This document shows positions 36,616 to 49,889 of a stretch of 64,000 nt of DNA, one piece after another. Made by a program: the position numbers and the translations under genes. The notes under the pieces were generated by a model. The model did not search any database. It saw only the letters and a program-made list of their open reading frames with translations, and was not told where the DNA came from. Source of the stretch: Owenia fusiformis (lineage: Eukaryota; Annelida; Polychaeta; Sabellida; Oweniidae); assembly GCA_903813345.2 (NCBI GenBank), contig CAIIXF020000002.1, positions 24,750,455-24,814,454 on the forward strand, given 5' to 3'. How positions within the stretch are numbered: the stretch's first letter is position 1; the number at the start of each line of letters is the position of its first letter.

Positions 36616-38049
36616 AACTAGACTTTGGAAATTGAACGAAGTTCAATTTCTGACTCCAGATCTAGACTTTTTTTAAGCCCAGTCATCTAAAATAAGCCGA
36701 GTCATCCAGAATAAGCTGAGTCATCCAGAATAAGATGGATGGATAAAATAGGAAGGTAGGATAGGATAGGGAATGGGAAGGAACGATAGGATAGAATGAG
36801 AAAGAAGGATAGGATAGAACAGAATAGGAAGAAAGGATATGATAGGAGAGGATAGGAAGGAAAGGATACGAAGGAAGGATAGATAGGAAGGATAGGGTAG
36901 GATAGGATCAGATAGCAAGGATGGATGAATTTTTCAATATTTTCTTCTCTACTCTTGACTTTCTATCAGGATACCATCAGATCGATTTTCCGAAATTTCA
37001 AAACGCCATAACTTCCGAACCGGAAGTCGGATCTAAATTTGATTTAAAGATTCGGATTCCTGACAAAATTCTACCCCTAATTCATAAATCATACGTTAAA
37101 TTTGGCGAATTTTTATTTTGACCTACTTTTTGGACACGCCATAACTTCGGAACCGGAAGTCGATTCGAAATTTGGTTTGCAGATTCGGATTTCTGAGAAA
37201 ATTCTATTCTTAATTCATAACTCAAACGTTAAATTTGGAGAACTTCTTATTTTGACCTACTTTTCGGACACCATATCTCAAAAGTGGGTCAAAATACTCT
37301 CTGACGGCAAAAGGCTAACACTAATAGCACATTCTTGGCTACATGTATACACAATTTCGAAGAATATAATTTAAGTGTAATGTCAGAATCGCAAAAATAA
37401 GGAAAAACTTTGAATTTGACCTAGATATTGACCTAGGCATTTTGGTGTCCAAATTTTGAAGCTAGATGGCTTTTGAGGTCCCATTCTTTTAAAAGCTTTC
37501 ATTATATTTAGCTGAACTCAGTTTATATTTCGTATTTTTCACTTCAAAAAAATCTTTTTTTCCCATTGACTTAACATGGGCACCAAATTTAGCAATTTTT
37601 GAGCTTTCAAAACGCCATATCTTCCGAACCGGAAGTCCGATCCAAATTTGGTTTGCAGATTCGGATTCCTGAGATCATTCTACACTTACTTTATAACTCA
37701 TATGTTGAATTTGGATAACTTTCTGCTCTGACCAACTTTCCGGACGCCATATCTCAAAATCGGTAACAGTAATCAAAAATCTGATGTCATATCTTTGCTT
37801 TGGCTTTTTCTAAGCTACATGATGAAAAAAAGATTTAGGAATTACGATAAACAACGACGAAGATAAATGACAGAATGTTGAAAATGTAAGATTTGACCTA
37901 GTTCTTGACCTTTGACCTAGATAAAAATTTGACCCAATTTCCGAGGAACTAGATACTGGACATAAATTGACTGAATAATGATCTTTATTGGAAACCTTAT
38001 GGTTATCGAGAAAACTGGGAAAGAATAATAAAGAATAATAAAGAATAAT
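36616..38049 (-). repeat. Repeat unit B2
   Basis: Terminal palindrome from 36618, GGATA microsatellite about 36730-36930, subrepeats, DR1-type site near 37906-37918, AATAATAAAG tail. Confidence 0.85.
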
Positions 38050-39524
38050 AACTAGACTTTGGAAATTGAACAAGTTCAATTTCAGACTCCAGATTTAGAC
38101 TTTTTAAGCTGAGTCATCCACAATAAGCCGAGTCATCCAGAATAAGCCGAGTCATCCAGAATAAGCTGAGTCATCCAGCATAAGCCGAGTCATTCAGAAT
38201 AAGCAGGTGGATGGCTGGACTGATGGATAAATGGATGGATTGATAGGAGGAAGGATAGGACAGGATAGGAAGGAAGGATAGGATAGAATAGGAAGAAAGG
38301 ATAGGATAGTATAGGGTATGAAGGATAGAATAGGATACGATAGAATCCGAAGAAAGAATAAGATAGGACAGGATAGGAAGGATAGGATAGGATAGGATAG
38401 GAAAGAAGGATAGGATTGGATAGGATAGGTGGGATGGATATAGCCGAGTATTCCAGAATAAGCCAAGTCATCCAGAATAAGCTGAGTCATCCAGAATAAG
38501 CCGAGTCATCCATAATAAGCCGATGGATGGATGGATTGATGGATGAATGGATGGATTGATAGGATAGGAAGGAGAGGACAGAATAGGGAGGAAGGATAGG
38601 ATAGAATAGGAAGGATAGGATAGTATAGGATAGGATAGGAAGGATAGAATAGTATACGATAGAATCCGAAGAAAGAATAAGATAGGACAGAATAGGAAGG
38701 ATGGGATAGAATAGGAAGGAAGGATAGGATAGGAAGGATAGGAAAGAAGGATAGGATTGGATAGGATATACAATAGGATATAGGATAGATATAGGATAGG
38801 ATATAGGATATGATATAGAATAGGAAGGAAGGATAGGATAGGAAGGAAAGGATAGGAAGGAAGGATAGATAGGAAGGATATGATCAGACAGGATAGGAAG
38901 GAAGGATGGATGATTTTTTCTATATTTTCTTCGCTACTCTTGACTTTCTATAAGGATATCATCAGATCGATTTTTCTTGAAATTTCAAAACGCCATAACT
39001 TTCGGACCGGAAGTCGGATCGAAATTTGGTTTGCAGATTCGGATTCCTGACTAAATTCTACTCTTAATTCATAACTCAGATGTTAAATTTGGAGAACTTT
39101 TCATTTTGACCTACTTTCTGGACGCCATATTTCAAAATCTGTAAGCGTAATCAAAAATTTAATGTCATATCTTTGCTTTGGCTTTTTCTAAGCTACATGA
39201 TGAAAAAAAGATTTAGGAATTACGATAAACAACGACGAAGATAAATGACAGAATGTCGAAAATGTAAGATTTGACCTAGTTCTTGACCTTTGACCTAGAT
39301 AAAAATTTGACCCAATTTCCGAGGAACTAGATACTGGACATACATTGACTGAATAATGATCTTTATTGGAAGCCTTATGGTTATCGAGAAAACTGGGAAA
39401 GAATAATAAAGAATAAAAAGAAGAAGAATACTGACAAAAACAATAGACTCCAGATTGACATCTGGAGTCTAATAAAGAATACTGACGAAAACAATAGACT
39501 CCAGATTTACATCTGGAGTCTAAT
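38050..39524 (-). repeat. Repeat unit B3 with expanded GGATA array
   Basis: Its microsatellite fills about 38205-38915 in two blocks separated by a second set of GAATAAGCCGAGTCATCC repeats (38445-38525), and includes a GATATAGGATA variant (38762-38825). The internal part is short. Ends with two hairpins (39445-39470, 39496-39521). Confidence 0.85.
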
Positions 39525-41397
39525 AACTAGACTTGGGAAATTGAACGAAGTTCAATTTCAGACTCCAGATCCAGACTTTTTTAAGCCCAGTCATCTAAAA
39601 TAAGCCGAGTCATCCAGAATAAGATGGATGGATAAAACAGGAAGGTAGGATAGGATAGAATGGGAAGGAACGATAGGATAGAATAAGAAAGAAGGATAGG
39701 ATAGAACAGAATAGGAGGAAAGGATATGATAGGAAGGATAGGAAGGAAAGGATACGAAGGAAGGATAGGATAGGATAGGATAGGATAGGAACAGATAGGA
39801 AGGATGGATGAATTTTTCAATATTTTCTTCTCTACTCTTGACTTTCTATCAGGATACCATCAGATCGATTTTCCGAAATTTCAAAACGCCATAACTTCCG
39901 AACCGGAAGTCGGATCGAAATTTGATGTAAAGATTCGGATTCCTGACAAAATTCTACCCCTAATTCATAACTCATACATTAAATTTGGCGAATTTTTATT
40001 TTGACCTACTTTTTGGACACGCCATAACTTCGGAACCGGAAGTCGGATCGAAATTTGGTTTGCAGATTCGGATTTCTGAGAAAATTCTATTCTTAATTCA
40101 TAACTCAAACGTTAAATTTGGAGAATTTTTTATTTTGACCTACTTTTCGGACACCATATCTCAAAAGTGGGTCAAAATTCTTTCTGACGGCAAAAGGCTA
40201 ACACTATAAGCCCACTCTTGGATACATATATACAAAATATCGAAGAATATAATTAAAGTGTAGTGTCAGAATCGCAAAAATAAGGATAAACTATGAATTT
40301 GACCTAGATTTTGACCTAGGGATTTTGGTGTCCAAATTTTGAAGTTAAGTAGCCTTCAAGGTCCCCTTCTTTCATAAGCTTTCATTATTTTAAGCTGTAC
40401 TTAGTCTAAATCTCGTAATTTACACTTCAAAAAAACCTTATTTCCCATTGCCATAACATGGGGCACCAAATTTAGCGATTTTTGAGCTTTCAAAATGTCA
40501 TAACTTCCAAACCGGAAGTTGGATCGAAATTTGGTTTGCAGATTCGGATTCCTGACAAAATTCTACCCTTTATTCATAACTCATACGTTAAATTTGGAGA
40601 ACTTAATATTTTGACCTACATTTCGGACACCATATCTCAAAAGTGAGTCAAAATACTTTCCGACGGCAAAAGGCTAACACTATTAGCACACTCTTGGCTA
40701 CATGTATACACAATTTCGAAGAATATAATTGAAGTGTAGTGTCAGAATCGCAAAAATAAGGAAAACCTTTGAATTTGACCTAGATTTGACCTAGGCATTT
40801 TGGTGTCCAAATTCTGAAGCTAGATGGCTTTTGAGGTCCCCTTCTTTTGAAGGCTTTCATTAAATTAAGCTGAACTCAGTCTATATTTCGTATTTATCAC
40901 TTCAAAAAAATCATTTTTCCCATTGACTTAACATGGACACCAAATTTAGCGATTTTTGAGCTTTTAAAACGACATAACTTCCGAACCGGAAGTCGGATCT
41001 AAATTTGGTTTGCAGATTCGGATACCTAGGAAAATTCTACACCTATTCCATAACTCATATGTTGAATTCGGAGAACTTTTTGTTGTGACCTACTTTTCGG
41101 ACGCCATATCTCAAAAACGGTTAGAGTTATCAAAAAACGATTTGCCTTCGGAATTAGCTTTGTTTTAAAGGAACATGACTAAAAAAAAACGGAGCGAAAA
41201 TATCGAAAGACGACCGAGAAAATTGAAAAAAATAACAAAGTACTGGATTTGACCTAGTTCTTGACCTTTGACCTAGATAAAAATTTGACCCCATTTCCCA
41301 CCAACTAGATACTATACCTATATTGACCATATAATAGTCTTGAAAAGATGTCTTATAGTTGTTGAGAAAACTCGATCAGTATAATAAGAATAAGAAG
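39525..41397 (-). repeat. Repeat unit B4 (near-identical partner at 52082)
   Basis: Terminal palindrome, GGATA array 39625-39810, three to four internal subrepeats of roughly 480 bp, DR1-type site near 41266. By eye, differs from 52082-53950 by only a handful of bases, including a 2-base deletion in the other copy near 52635. Confidence 0.9.
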
Positions 41398-42818
41398 AAC
41401 TAGACTTTGGAAATTAAACGAAGTTCAATTTCAGACTCCAGATCTAGACTTTTTTAAGCCCAGTCATCTAAAATAAGCCGAGTCATACAGAATAAGCTGA
41501 GTCATCCAGAATAAGATGGATGGATGAAATAAGAAGGTAGGATAGGATAGAATGGGAAGGAACGATAGGATAGAATAAGAAAGAAGGATAGGATAGAACA
41601 GAATAGGAAGAAAGGATTAATAGGAGAGGATAGGAAGGAAAGGATACGAAGGAAGGATAGATAGGAAGGATAGGATAGGATCAGATAGGAAGGATGGATG
41701 GATGGATGAATTTTTCAATATTTTCTTCTCTGCTCTTGACTTTCTATCAGGATACCATCAGATCGATTTTCCGAAATTTCAAAACGCCATAACTTCCAAA
41801 CCGGAAGTCGGATCTAAATTTGATTTAAAGATTCGGATTCCTGACAAAATTCTACCCCTAATTCATAACTCATACGTTAAATTTGGCGAATTTTTATTTT
41901 GACCTACTTTTTGGACACGCCATAACTTCTGAACTGGAAGTCGGATCGAAATTTGGTTTGCAGATTCGGATTTCTGAGAAAATTCTACCCTTAATTCATA
42001 ACTTAAACATTAAATTTGGAGAACTTTTTATTTTGACCTACTTTTCGGACACCATTTCTCAAAAGTGGGTCAAAATACTTTCTGACGGCAAAAGGCTAAC
42101 GCTATTAGCACACTCTTGGCTACATGTATACACAATTTCGAAGAATATAATTAAAGTGTAGTGTCAGAATCGCAAAAATAAGAAAAAACTTTGAATTTGA
42201 CCTAGATTTTGACCTAGGCATTTTGGTGTCCAAATTTTGAAGCTATGTGGCTTTTGAGGTCCCCTTCTTTAAAAGGCTTTGATTATATGAAGCTGAACTC
42301 AGTCTATATTTCGTATTTTTCACTTCAAAAAAATCTTTTTTCCCATTGATTTAACATTGGCACCAAATTTAGCGATTTTTGAGCTTTCAAAACGCCATAA
42401 CTTCCGAACCGGAAGTCTGATTCAAATTTGGTTTACAGATTCGGATTCCTGAGAAAATTTCCTATAGGACTAATATCCTCGACATTTGATTTGGAGAACT
42501 TTTTTTTGGACCTCGTTTTCGGACACTGATATCTCGAAATCGGTTTGAGATATCAAAAAACTAAATCGACCCTAGCTTTCCTACTTTTTTATAAGGAACA
42601 CAATGAAAAAAACCCGGATCAAAAATATTGAAGGACGACCGAGAAAATCGAAAAAGTGACAAAGTACTGGATTTGACCTAGTTCTTGACCTTTGACCTAG
42701 ATAAAAATTTGACCCAATTTCCCACCAACTAGATACTGAACCTAAATAAACTGTATTATGATCTTTACTGGATACCTTATAGTTATTGAAAAAACTCTTA
42801 AAGAAAAATAATAATAAT
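41398..42818 (-). repeat. Repeat unit B5
   Basis: Standard unit: terminal palindrome, GGATA array 41515-41708, subrepeats, DR1-type site near 42689, (AAT)n tail. Confidence 0.85.
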
Positions 42819-44242
42819 AACTAGACTTGGGAAATTGAACGAAGTTCAATTTCAGACTCCAGATCCAGACTTTTTTAAGCCCAGTCATTTAAAAAAAGCC
42901 GAGTCATCCAGAATAAGCCGAGTCACCCAGAATAAGATGGATGGATAAAACAGGAAGGTAGGATAGGGTAGAATGGGAAGGAACGATAGGATAGAATAAG
43001 AAAGAAGGATAGGATAGAACAGAATAGGAAGAAAGGATATGATAGGAGAAGATAGGAAGGAAAGGATACGAAGGAAGGATAGATAGGAAGGATAGGATAG
43101 GATCAGATAGGAAGGATGGATGAATTTTTCAATATTCTCTTCTCTACTCTCGACTTTCTATCAGGATACCATCAGATCGATTTTCCGAAATTTCAAAACG
43201 CCATAACTTCCGAACCGGAAGTCGGATCTAAATCTGATTTAAAGATTCGGATTCCTGACAAAATTCTACCCCTAATTCATAACTCATACGTTAAATTTGA
43301 CGAATTTTTATTTTGACCTACTTTTTGGACACGCCATAACTTCTGAACCGGAAGTCGGATCGAAATTTAGTTTACAGATTCGGATTTCTGAGAAAATTCT
43401 ACCCTTAATTCATAACTCAAACGTTAAATTTGGAGAACTTTTTATTTTGACCTACTTTTCGGACACCATATCTCAAAAGTGGGTCAAAATACTTTCTGAC
43501 GGCAAAAGGCTAACGCTATTAGCACACTCTTGGCTACATGTATACACAATTTTGAAGAATATAATTAAAGTGTAGTGTCAGAATCGCAAAAATAAGAAAA
43601 AACTTTGAATTTGACCTAGATTTTGACCTAGACATTTTGGTGTCCAAATTTTGAAGCTATGTGGCTTTTGAGGTCCACTTCTTTGAAAGGCTTTGATTAT
43701 ATGAAGCTGAACTCAGTCTATATTTCGTATTTTTCACTTCAAAAAAATCTTTTTTCCCATTGACTTAACATGGGCACCAAATTTAGCGATTTTTGAGCTT
43801 TCAAAACGCCATAACTTCCGAACCGGAAGTCTGATTTGAATTTGGTTTTCAGATTCGGAATCCTTAGAAAATTTCCTATAAGACTGATATCCTGGACATT
43901 TGATTCGGAGAACTTTTTTTTGGACCTCGTTTTCGGACACTGATATCTCGAAATCGGTTTGAGATATCAAAAAACTAAATCGACCCTAGCTTTCCTACTT
44001 TTTTATAAGGAACACAATGAAAAAAACCTGGATCAAAAATATTGAAGGATGACTGAGAAAATCGAAAAAAGTGACAAAGTACTGGATTTGACCTAGTTCT
44101 TGACCTTTGACCTAGATAAAAATTTGACCCAATTTCCCACCAACTAGATACTGAACCTAAATAAACTGTATTATGATCTTTACTGGATACCTTATAGTTA
44201 TTGAAAAAACGCTTAAAGAAAAATAATAATAATAATAATAAT
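42819..44242 (-). repeat. Repeat unit B6
   Basis: Standard unit with GGATA array 42935-43122; closest in layout and sequence to B5, B8 and B9. Confidence 0.85.
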
Positions 44243-46070
44243 AACTAGACTTGGGAAATTGAACGAAGTTCAATTTCAGACTCCAGATCTAGACTTTTTT
44301 TTAGCCGAGTCATCCAGAATAAGCCGAGTCATCCAAAATAAGCTGAGTCATCCAGAAAAAGATGGATGGGTGGATGGATGGATGGATGAAAAAGGAAGGA
44401 AGGATAGGCTAGAATAGGAAGGGACGATAGGATAGAATAAGAAAGAATGATAGAATAGAATAGGAAGAAGGAATAGAATAGGAAGGATAGGAAGGAGAGG
44501 ATACGAAGGAAAGGTAGATAAGAAGGATACGATAGGATCACAAAGGAAGGATGGATGCATTTTTCAATATTTTCTTCTCTACTCTTGACTTTCTATCAGG
44601 ATACCATCAGATCGATTTTTCTCGAAATTTCAAAACGCCATAACTTTCGAACCGGAAGTCTGATCGAAATTTGGTTTGCAGACTCGGATTCCTGAGAAAA
44701 TTCTACCTTTAATTCATAACTCATATGTTAAATTTTGAGAACTTTTTATTTTGACCTACTTTTCGGACACCATATCTCAAAAATGGGTCGAAATACTTTC
44801 TGACGGCAAAAGGCTAACACTATTAGCACACTCTTTCCTACCTGTATTCAAAATTTTGAAGCAAATCATTTAAATATAGTGTCAGAATCGCAAAAATAAG
44901 GAAAAACTATGAATTTGACCTAGATTTTGACCTAGGGATTTTGGTGTCCAAATTTTGAAGTTAGGTAGCCTTCGAGGTCCCCTTCTTGCATAGGCTTTCA
45001 TTATTTTAAGCTGTACTTAGTCTATATCTCGTATTTTACACTTCAAAAAAATCATTTTTCCCATTGACATAACATGGGGCACCAAATTTAGCGATTTTTG
45101 AGCTTTCAAAATGTCATAACTTCCGAACCGGAAGTCGGATCGAAATTTGATTTGCAGATTCGGATTCCTGAGAAAATTCTATACTTAATTCATAACTCAA
45201 ACGTTAAATTTGGAGAATTTTTTATTTTGACCTACTTTTCGGACACCATATCTCAAAAGTTGGTCAAAATACTTTCTGACGGCAAAAGGCTACCACTATT
45301 AGCACACTCTTGGCTACATGTATACAAAATTTCGAAGAATATAATTAATCTGTAGTGTCAGAATCGCAAAAATAAGGGAAAACTTTGAATTTGACCTAGA
45401 TTTTGACCTAGGCATTTTGGTGTCCAAATTTTTATAAAAAGAAGGTTTTGAGGTCCCTTTCTTTTATGGGCTTCCATTATGTTTAGCTGTGCTTAGTCTA
45501 TATCTCGTACTTTACACTTCAAAAATATATTTTTTCCCATTGAATTAACATGGGGCACCAAATTTAGTGATTTTTGAATTTTCAAAACGCCATAACTTCT
45601 GCACCGGAAGTCAGATCAAAATTTTGTTTTCAGATTCGGAATCCTGAGAAAATTTCCTATAAAACTGATATCCTGGACATTGGATTCGAAGAACTTTTTT
45701 ATGGACCTCGTTTTCGGACACTGATATCTCGAAATCGGTTTGAGATACCAAAAAACTAAATCGACCCTAGATTTTCTACTTTTTTATGAGGAACACAATG
45801 AAAAAAAACCGGATCAAAAATATTGAAGGACGACCGAGAAAATCGAAAAAAGTGACAAAGTACTGGATTTGACCTAGTTCTTGACCTTTGACCTAGATAA
45901 AAATTTGACCCAATTTCCCACCAACTAGATACTGAACCTAAATGAACTGTATAATGGTCTTTACTGGATACCTTATAGTTATTGAAAAAACTCTTAAAGA
46001 AAAATAATAATAAGAAGAAGAAGAATACTGGCAAAAACAATAGACTCCAGATTGACATCTGGAGTCTAAT
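44243..46070 (-). repeat. Repeat unit B7
   Basis: Longer unit with an additional internal subrepeat; microsatellite 44360-44555; ends in one hairpin at 46043-46068. Confidence 0.85.
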
Positions 46071-47466
46071 AACTAGACTTTGGAAATTGAACGAAGTTCA
46101 ATTTCAGACTCCAGATCTAGACTTTTTTTAAGCCCAGTCATCTAAAATAAGCCGAGTCATCCAGAATAAGCTGAGTCATCCAGAATAAGATGGATGGATA
46201 AAATAAGAAGGAAAAATAGGATAGAATAAGAAAGAAGGATAGGATAGAACAGAATAGGAAGAAAGGATATGATAGGAGAGGATAGGAAGGAAAAGATACG
46301 AAGGAAGGATAGATAGGAAGGATAGGATAGGATCAGATAGGAAGGATGGATGAATTTTTCAATATTTTCTTCTCTACTCTTGACTTTCTATCAGGATACC
46401 ATCAGATCGATTTTCCGAAATTTCAAAATGCCATAACTTCCGAACCGGAAGTCGGATCTAAATTTGATTTAAAGATTAGGATTCCTGACAAAATTCTACC
46501 CCTAATTCATAACTCATACATTAAATTTGGCGAATTTTTATTTTGACCTACTTTTTGGACACGCCATAACTTCTGAACCGGAAGTCGGATCGAAATTTGG
46601 TTTGCAGATTCGGATTTCTGAGAAAATTCTACCCTTAATTCATAACTCAAACGTTAAATTTGGAGAACTTTTTATTTTGACCTACTTTTCGGACACTATA
46701 TCTCAAAAGTGGGTCAAAATACTTTCTGACGGCAAAAGGCTAACGCTATTAGCACACTCTTGGCTACATGTATACACAATTTCGAAGAATATAATTAAAG
46801 TGTAGTGTCAGAATCGCAAAAATAAGAAAAAACTTTGAATTTGACCTAGATTTTGACCTAGGCATTTTGGTGTCCAAATTTTGAAGCTATGTGGCTTTTG
46901 AGGTCCCCTTCTTTTAAAGGCTTTGATTATATGAAGCTGAACTCAGTCTATATTTCGTATTTTTCACTTTAAAAAAATCTTTTTTCCCATTGACTTAACA
47001 TGGGCACCAAATTTAGCGATTTTTGAGCTTTCAAAACGCCATAACTTCCGAACCGGAAGTCTGATTCGAATTTGGTTTTCAGATTCGGAATCCTGAGAAA
47101 ATTTCCTAAAAGACTAATATCATCGACATTTGATTCGGAGAACTTTTTTTTGGACCTCGTTTTCGGACACTGATATCTCGAAATTGGTTTGAGATATCAA
47201 AAAACTAAATCGACCCTAGCTTTCCTACTTTTTTATAAGGAACACAATGAAAAAAACCCGGATCAAAAATATGGAAGGACGACCGAGAAAATCGAAAAAA
47301 GTGACAAAGTACTGGATTTGACCTAGTTCTTGACCTTTGACCTAGATAAAAATTTGACCCAATTTCCCACCAACTAGATACTGAACCTAAATAAACTGTA
47401 TTATGATCTTTACTGGATACCTTATAGTTATTGAAAAAACTCTTAAAGAAAAATAATAATAATAAT
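46071..47466 (-). repeat. Repeat unit B8
   Basis: Standard unit; microsatellite 46187-46350. Confidence 0.85.
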
Positions 47467-48875
47467 AACTAGACTTGGGAAATTGAACGAAGTTCAATTT
47501 CAGACTCCAGATCCAGACTTTTTTAAGCCCAGTCATCTAAAATAAGCCGAGTCATCCAGAATAAGCTGAGTCATCCAGAATAAGATGGATGGATAAAACA
47601 GGAAGGTAGGATAGGATAGAATGGGAAGGAACGATAGGATAGAATAAGAAAGAAGGATAGGATAGAACAGAATAGGAAGAAAGGATATGATAGGAGAGGA
47701 TAGGAAGGATAGGAAGGAAAGGATACGAAGGAAGGATAGGATAGGATCAGATAGGAAGGATGGATGAATTTTTCAATATTTTCTTCTCTACTCTTGACTT
47801 TCTATCAGGATACCATCAGATCGATTTTTCGAAATTTCAAAACGCCATAACTTCCGATCCGGAAGTCGGATCTAAATTTGATTTAACGATTTGGATTCCT
47901 GACAAAATTTTACCCCTAATTCATAACTCATACATTAAATTTGGCGAATTTTTATTTTGACCTACTTTTTGGACACGCCATAACTTTGGAACCGGAAGTC
48001 TGATCGAAATTTGATTTGCAGATTCGGATTCCTGAGAAAATTCTATACTTAATTCATAACTCAAACGTTAAATTTGGAGATTTTTTTATTTTGACCTACT
48101 TTTCGGACACCATATCTCAAAAGTGGGTCAAAATACTTTCTGACGGCAAAAGGCTAACACTATTAGCACACTCTTGGCTACATGTATACAAAATTTCGAA
48201 GAATATAATTAATCTGTAGTGTCAGAATTGCAAAAATAAGGAAAAACTTTGAATTTGACCTAGATTTTGACCTAGGCATTTTGGTGTCCAAATTTTTATG
48301 AAAAGAAGGTTTTGAGGTCCCTTTCTTTTATGGGCTTCCATTATGTTTAGCTGTGCTTAGTCTATATCTCGTATTTTACACTTCAAAAAAATATTTTTTC
48401 CCATTGAATTAACATGGGGCACCAAAATTAGCGATTTTTGAATTTTCAAAACGCCATAACTTCTGAACCGGAAGTCAGATCGAAATTTGGTTTTCAAATT
48501 CGGAATCTTGAGAAAATTTCCTATAAGACTGATATCTTGGACATTGGATTCGGAGAACCGAATTTTTGGACCTCGTTTTCGGACACTGATATCTCGAAAT
48601 CGGTTTGAGATACCAAAAAACTAAATCGACCCCAGATTTTCTACTTTTTTATGAGGAACACAATGAAAAAAACCCGGATCGAAAATATTGAAGGACGACT
48701 GAGAAAATCGAAAAAAGTGACAAAGTACTGGATTTGACCTAGTTCTTGACCTTTGACCTAGATAAAAATTTGACCCAATTTCCCACCAACTAGATACTGA
48801 ACCTAAATAAACTGTATTATGGTTCTTACTGGATACCTCATAGTTATTGAAAAAACTCCCAAAGAATAATAATAA
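47467..48875 (-). repeat. Repeat unit B9
   Basis: Standard unit; microsatellite 47585-47765; followed directly by the hairpin array. Confidence 0.85.
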
Positions 48876-49227
48876 TAAGAATACTGGCAAAAACAATAGA
48901 CTCCAGATTTTCAATCTGGAGTCTAATAAGAAGAAGAAGAAGAATACTGGCAAAAACAATAGACTCCAGATTGACATCTGGAGTCTAATAAGAAGAAGAA
49001 GAAGAATACTGGCAAAAACAATAGACTCCAGATTGACATCTGGAGTCTAATAATAAGAAGAAGAAGAAGAATACTGGCAAAAACAATAGACTCCAGATTG
49101 ACATCTGGAGTCTAATAAGAAGAAAAAGAAAAGAGGCAAAAACAATAGACTCCAGATTTCATCTGGAGTCTAATAAGAAGAAAACAGGCAAAAGCAATAG
49201 ACTCCAGATTTCATCTGGAGTCTAATT
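48876..49227 (-). repeat. Array of six tandem hairpins closing cluster B
   Basis: Hairpins at 48898-48924, 48961-48986, 49023-49048, 49089-49114, 49147-49171 and 49199-49223, with the 11-bp stem AGACTCCAGAT constant. Period 52-66 bp; linkers are AAGAAGAAG of variable length plus ATACTGGCAAAAACAAT. This mirrors the three hairpins that open cluster A. Confidence 0.95.
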
Positions 49228-49889
49228 ATAGTAATGTGAAATTGCAGATAAAATTATTTGACACTTTAGTCAAACCGATTGCACTCTATGCTTCTGATGT
49301 TTTGGCTACAGATATTGTAAAGTTAAAAGACAAATCCTTGAAGGACGCACTTTTAGGTAATTCATTTCCATTTGAGAAGTTACACAAAAGATATTGTAAA
49401 CAGGTATTACGCGTCAACAATAACTGCAGTAACGCGTCAGCCAAGGCTGAAATTGGGCAGATACCCGCTGCTCATTAATATATCAGTTAGTACTCTAAAA
49501 TTTTGGTTTCACTTGATAAAGTCACTATTATTGATTCATATTCATTCATTTTAGTAAACATGAGTAAGACTCACATGAATAGATTCATTTAAGTAAACAT
49601 GAGGAAGACTCACATGAATCAGGGCATTGGAGCTTCTTTTCATTTATCACTCGGATTTTGCCAACATCCAATAAAAATATTGATATTCAAAAAATTGATA
49701 CATGTGATAAAGTCAAAATTGATAATTTAATTAAATCTACAATGACAGATTTAGAAAAAGAATACAAAGGCGTGTTTATGCAAGACGTCAATAGACCAAA
49801 TGATGCTCCAGGTAAATTCAGAAGCTATAAACTAGTAAAACATGCATTTAAAAGAGAAAATCATCTTAACTTACAGAACTCCACCTATA

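Noticed and set aside
38190-38773. Long frames of Ser-Tyr-Pro-Ile-Leu repeats on the minus strand
   Set aside because: Pure translation of the GGATA/TATCC microsatellite.
36921-48219. Recurrent open frames of 66-92 codons (such as those with AITSEPEVGSKFGLQIRI) in units of clusters A and B
   Set aside because: They recur because the repeat recurs. Frames end at different places between units, shift between subrepeats, lack a conserved start context and resemble no domain I know. A codon-level substitution test on all units would settle it.
48876-49227. Resemblance to a CRISPR array (palindromic repeats at near-regular spacing)
   Set aside because: Spacers are repetitive AAG linkers, not unique sequences, the setting is eukaryotic and no cas gene is present.
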